Assembly: GCF_964031085.1 (NCBI RefSeq)
Contig: NZ_OZ035001.1
Span: 434,001 to 498,000 of the forward strand
DNA length: 64,000 bases
Direction of reading: 5' to 3'
Source: Spiroplasma endosymbiont of Asaphidion curtum
GTDB taxonomy: Bacteria; Bacillota_I; Bacilli_A; Mycoplasmatales; Nriv7
The translations under genes were made by a program, and so were the position numbers. The notes under the pieces were generated by a model that saw nothing but the letters and a program-made list of their open reading frames with translations, did no database searches and had not been told where the DNA came from. Positions 60,288-64,000 of the stretch are shown piece after piece; within the stretch, counting starts at the first letter, position 1, and each line of letters begins with the position of its first letter.

Positions 60288-61157
60288 ATGGAGCAGTATT
60301 TAAGTTTATGTCGTCAGATATTAGAAAAAGGTCAAAATAAACCTAATCGTACCCTTATTGATACAATTAGTTTTTTTGGTTATCAAATGCGGTTTGATTT
60401 ACAAAAAGGTTTTCCACTATTAACAACAAAAAAAGTATATTTAAAAGCTGTTATTTATGAATTATTATGATTTATTAAAGGTGATACTAACATTAGAACT
60501 TTAGTACAAAATAATGTTAATATTTGAAATGAGTGACCTTATAAAAAATATCAAAATTCACCTGATTTTAAAGGTGAACAATTACAAGATTTTATTTTTA
60601 AAATTAAAAATGATGAGCAATTTGCTAAAAAATATGGTGATTTAGGTCCGGTTTATGGTAAACAATGGCGAAATTTTAATGGTATTGATCAATTAAAAAA
60701 TTTAGAAAAGCAATTAAAAGATAATCCACATTCACGAAGACATATTTTATCTAGTTGAAATCCTGAGGAAATTGAAGAAATGGCATTACCGCCTTGTCAT
60801 ACATTATTTCAATTTTATGTTACTGCTGACAATAAATTATCTTGTCAGTTATATCAAAGAAGTGCTGATGTATTTTTAGGTGTTCCTTTTAATATTGCTA
60901 GTTATGCTTTATTAACTTATATGCTAGCATCTGTTTGTGGGTATGAAGTTGGTGATTTTGTGCATACAATTGGTGATGCGCATATTTATACTAATCATTT
61001 AGAACAAATAAATGAACAATTAACAAGAACTCCAAAAAAAATATGCAAATTAATAATTAATCGTTCAGTAACTTCAATTTTTGATTTTGAATATGAAGAT
61101 TTTTCATTATTAGATTATGAATCACATCCGGCGATAAAAGGACAAGTGGCAGTTTAA
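60288..61157 (+). CDS. thyA: Thymidylate synthase
   Basis: 289 residues; dUMP plus methylene-tetrahydrofolate to dTMP and dihydrofolate. Motifs: [12 protein letters not shown] near residue 124, [11 protein letters not shown] near 147, catalytic cysteine in [11 protein letters not shown] (C170), [19 protein letters not shown] near 193, and GDAHIYTNH near 228. TGA tryptophans. The start follows GCGAGGTG. Three bases separate its stop from folA, which regenerates the folate that it consumes. Its dUMP supply is of interest because the dCMP deaminase gene at 8565 is broken. Confidence 0.96.
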
Positions 61158-61159
61158 TT

Positions 61160-61645
61160 ATGGTAATTTTAGTATGAGCAATGGATAAGAACGGTGTTAT
61201 TGGTAAAGATAATAAATTGCTGTGGTGTTTAAATCAAGAATTACAATATTTTAAAGAAATTACCATCGGAAAAACAATTTTAATGGGAAGAAAAACTTTT
61301 GATAGTTTAAAAGTTAAACCTTTATCACAAAGAAAAACTATTGTTGTTAGTTGAAATCCTAATTATAAATTTAATCATCCTGATGTAATTGTAAGTAATA
61401 ATTTAGAAGGTATTTTAAAGCAATATGAACATAGTTGTGATGACTTATATGTTTGTGGGGGTGCTTTGATTTATCAAATAGCAATTCCCTATGCCAACAA
61501 ATTATTTGTTTCACTTATTAATGATTCATATGGAGGCGATACTTATTTTCCAGAAATTGATTTCCATCAATTTAAAGAAACTAGTAAGAAACAATATGAT
61601 AAATTTGTTGGATTAATTTATGAAAGGAAAGTTACTAATGAATAA
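61160..61645 (+). CDS. folA: Dihydrofolate reductase
   Basis: 161 residues; reduces dihydrofolate with NADPH. LVWAMDKNGVIGKDNKLLW opens the protein, QELQYFKEIT carries the acidic active-site residue, ILMGRKTFDSL near 46 is the cofactor site, and DDLYVCGGALIYQ near 98 the glycine pair. Couples to thyA just upstream and overlaps plsC by eight bases, so all are in one operon. Confidence 0.95.
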
Positions 61646-62387
61646 ATGAAGAGTAATAATTACATTGCCATATTTGCTGCAAACTTTAAGAAAAGCAAAA
61701 AAAATGACAAAGAAAGTGCTTCGTGATCCTAATTCAGTATCGGAAGAATATCGTTATAAATGATTGCAAAAGCGAGCGCGATATTTTGCATGGTTATATA
61801 ATGTTAAAGTTCATCCCCAAGGATTAGAAAATTGAGTTAATAATAAGGGATGTGTGATGATTGTCAATCATCAATCAAATTTTGATGCTTTATTATTACT
61901 TTTAATTAATGATTTTAGTAAATTTGCTCCCTTAGCATTCATTGCTAAGCAAGAATTACAAGAACATAAAATATTTAAACGCTTTGTACAATTAATTGAT
62001 GTTTTATTTTTAGATCGTAATAATCCAAGGCAAGCATTAGAAGTTTTTAATGATGCTAAAATGTTAATTCGTGTCCCACGAACAATGGTTATTTTTCCAG
62101 AAGGAACTAGAAGTAATAGTTCAACAGTACAAGAATTTAAGCCAGCAGCATTTAGAATTGCGTATCAAACATATGTTCCAATTATTCCGGTTGCTATTAT
62201 TAATTCATATGAAGTTTTTAATAAAAAATATCAAGGAAAGAAAAATATTTATCTTGTGATTCAAAAATCATTAGACCCTGCTAATTTTATTAATATTACT
62301 ACTGATAATTTAGCAAGAAATATGCAAAATAATATTCAAAAAGTCATTAATAATTTTAATTTAAAAAATAAGGATGAAAAAAAATAA
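61638..62387 (+). CDS. plsC: 1-acyl-glycerol-3-phosphate acyltransferase
   Basis: 249 residues; second acylation step to phosphatidic acid at the membrane. Catalytic NHQSNFD (about residues 76-82; H and D four apart) and FPEGTRS near 155. The basic N-terminus (LRKAKKMTKKVLR) suits membrane association. Starts inside folA (ATGAATAAATG) and its stop overlaps the start of the next gene (TAATG). The partner step is PlsY at 34568. Confidence 0.93.
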
Positions 62388-63691
62388 TGTGAATGTTAGA
62401 TTTAATTAATAAGAAAAAACAAAATCAACAATTGACAACAAAAGAAATTGATTTTATTATTAGTAGTTTTACTAAAGGCGATATTCCTGATTATCAAATG
62501 AGTGCTTTTTTAATGACTGTTTGATTTAATGGTTTAAATGAACAAGAAACATTTGATTTAACAAAATCATTAATTAATTCTGGTGATTCGTTAGATTTAT
62601 CATTAATTAGTGGTTTTAAAGCTGATAAACATTCTACTGGTGGTGTTGGTGATAAAATAAGTTTACTTTATGCTCCTTTGTTAGCAAGTTTTGGTATTAA
62701 GGTAGCAAAAATTTCTGGAAGAGGATTAGAACAAACTGGTGGAACGATTGATAAGTTAGAAGCGATTCCTAATTTTAATGTTAATTTGCAATGAAATGAT
62801 TTTTTAAAGGTAATTAATGAATGTGGAATGAGTATTATTAGTCAAACACAAGATATTACTCCGGCTGATAAGAAAATTTATGCTTTAAGAGATACTACGG
62901 GAACTGTTGATTCCATTCCTTTAATAGCAGCGAGTATTATGGCTAAGAAAATTGCTATGGGTAGTGATGGTCTTATTTTAGATGTTAAGTGTGGTAATGG
63001 TGCTTTTATGAGTAATTTAAATGATGCTAAAAAATTAGCAAGAATAATGTTACAAATTACTCAAAAATTAAAAGTTAAAACTGCTGTTATTATTAGTGAT
63101 ATGAATCAACCATTAGGAAGAATGATTGGTAACATTTGTGAAGTTTATGAAGCGTATGATTTTTTACAAGGTAAAAATCAAGATTCAGGATTATTAGAAC
63201 TTGTAACCTCTCTAAGCGCGATTAGTTTATTACAAGCAGAAATTTGTAATAATTTTGATGAAGCAAAACAAAAATGTATTGAGCAACTAAAATCATTAGT
63301 TCCATTAAATATTTTTAAACAATTTATTAAACAGCAATCTGGTGATATTGATTTTGTTACTAATTTTGTTTGAAAAGATGCTGTTAAATTTGTTATTGAA
63401 ATTAAAGCATCAGTTTCAGGATTTGTTAATTTTCATAACTGTTATGGTTTAGGTAATTTAGCAATGCATTTAGGAGCAGGAAGAGAAACAAATTGTTCAA
63501 CGATTGATTATATGGCCGGAATTTTTATTAATAAAAAAACCCAAGAAAAAGTTAATCCTAATGAAACGGTATTAACTTTATATACTAATATTAATAGTGT
63601 CAGTGAGTTTACAGCGATGGCAAAAGAATTATTTACGATTGAACAATCTTTACCGCCAATTAATAATATTATTTATGAAATAATGCAATAA
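62387..63691 (+). CDS. pdp: Pyrimidine-nucleoside phosphorylase
   Basis: 434 residues; splits thymidine, deoxyuridine or uridine with phosphate to base and sugar phosphate. KHSTGGVGDKIS near residue 82 is the phosphate/sugar site. SGRGLEQTGGTIDKLEAIP near 108, TPADKKIYALRDTTGTVDS near 160 and LDVKCGNGAFM near 200 follow the family order, with a C-terminal GAGRETN domain. Start ATG TGA ATG (Met-Trp-Met) overlaps the plsC stop by one base; the second ATG is possible too. Salvage enzyme placed with thyA and folA in one operon. Confidence 0.94.
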
Positions 63692-63720
63692 GGTAATTAA
63701 GATAAGGCGGATAAGTAAAT

Positions 63721-64000
63721 ATGAGTAAATATCTGATTAACATTAATAATTTTCAAGGACCATTAGATTTACTTTTACATTTAATTAAAGAAAAAAATCT
63801 TGATATCTTTACTGTTGATGTTAGTAGTATTACAACGCAATATTTAGATTATTTAAATAAAATGGAAACATTAAATTTAGATATTGCTAGTGAATATTTA
63901 ACAATGGCTGCATATCTTTTAGAATTAAAATCACGGCGATTATTACAACAGACTAATTTAGAAGAAGAAAATAGTGATTATGAAGCAGATAATCGTCAAG
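63721..64000 (+). CDS. scpA: Segregation and condensation protein A, 5' part
   Basis: First 93 residues; continues beyond the window. MSKYLININNFQGPLDLLLH and LIKEKNLDIFTVDVSSITTQ are the typical ScpA opening, followed by SEYLTMAAYLLELKSRRLL. ScpA is the kleisin of the SMC-ScpAB complex. Begins 29 bases after pdp. Confidence 0.93.
   Translation, partial: MSKYLININNFQGPLDLLLHLIKEKNLDIFTVDVSSITTQYLDYLNKMETLNLDIASEYLTMAAYLLELKSRRLLQQTNLEEENSDYEADNRQ

Overview
The window is part of a Spiroplasma chromosome, most likely of the citri clade. TGA is read as tryptophan in every housekeeping gene, base composition is extremely AT-rich, and there are SpV1-like plectrovirus genes, a ribosome-inactivating protein gene of the kind known from S. 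poulsonii, and very dense insertion sequences. I cannot name the species.

Layout. 1-11.5 kb: ABC-permease remnant, nucleoside kinase, ileS-lspA-rluD-like operon with a rhomboid-like membrane protein and a dead dCMP deaminase, then ferritin, RNase HIII, acpS and the front of an ssb gene. 11.5-16.5 kb: IS elements and the left part of a plectrovirus (origin hairpins, small membrane proteins). 16.5-24.8 kb: broken ABC ATPase, pfkA, eno and a broken dicarboxylate/cystine-type symporter. 24.8-34.6 kb: IS clusters around a fragment of a second plectrovirus and a broken repeat protein. 34.6-42 kb: plsY, a lysophospholipase-like hydrolase, parE and parC. 42-51.5 kb: broken GIY-YIG, RpiR, XRE and YigZ genes, one intact DUF402 phosphatase, and IS clusters. 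51.5-59.5 kb: the right part of the first plectrovirus (coat, Zot-like ATPase, membrane proteins, adsorption protein, lipoprotein, DDE integrase) and the toxin gene. 59.5-64 kb: ssb tail, thyA-folA-plsC-pdp and the start of scpA.

Four mobile families account for nearly all the rest. ISa is an IS5-like element of about 1086 bp with TAGACTTCTTGC ends. ISb is an IS5-like element of about 909 bp with TAGACTTGGTACATAAC ends. The third is a 146-bp miniature derivative of ISb. The fourth is an IS30-family element of 1082 bp. The nesting can be partly unwound: ssb was split by ISa; that ISa was split by the plectrovirus (15-bp direct repeat at 12691 and 59458, toxin gene inside); the plectrovirus was split by IS30 (14504 and 51512); and about 36 kb of chromosome now lies between the two IS30 copies.

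The most interesting system is a two-gene cassette present in both plectrovirus segments. The large adsorption-type protein is followed by a separately expressed lipoprotein that carries a near-identical copy of that protein's variable N-terminal domain, and little else. Different viruses carry different domains, but each lipoprotein matches its own virus. I infer a cognate superinfection-exclusion device. The toxin gene lying inside the same element suggests that the virus carries host-benefit cargo as well.
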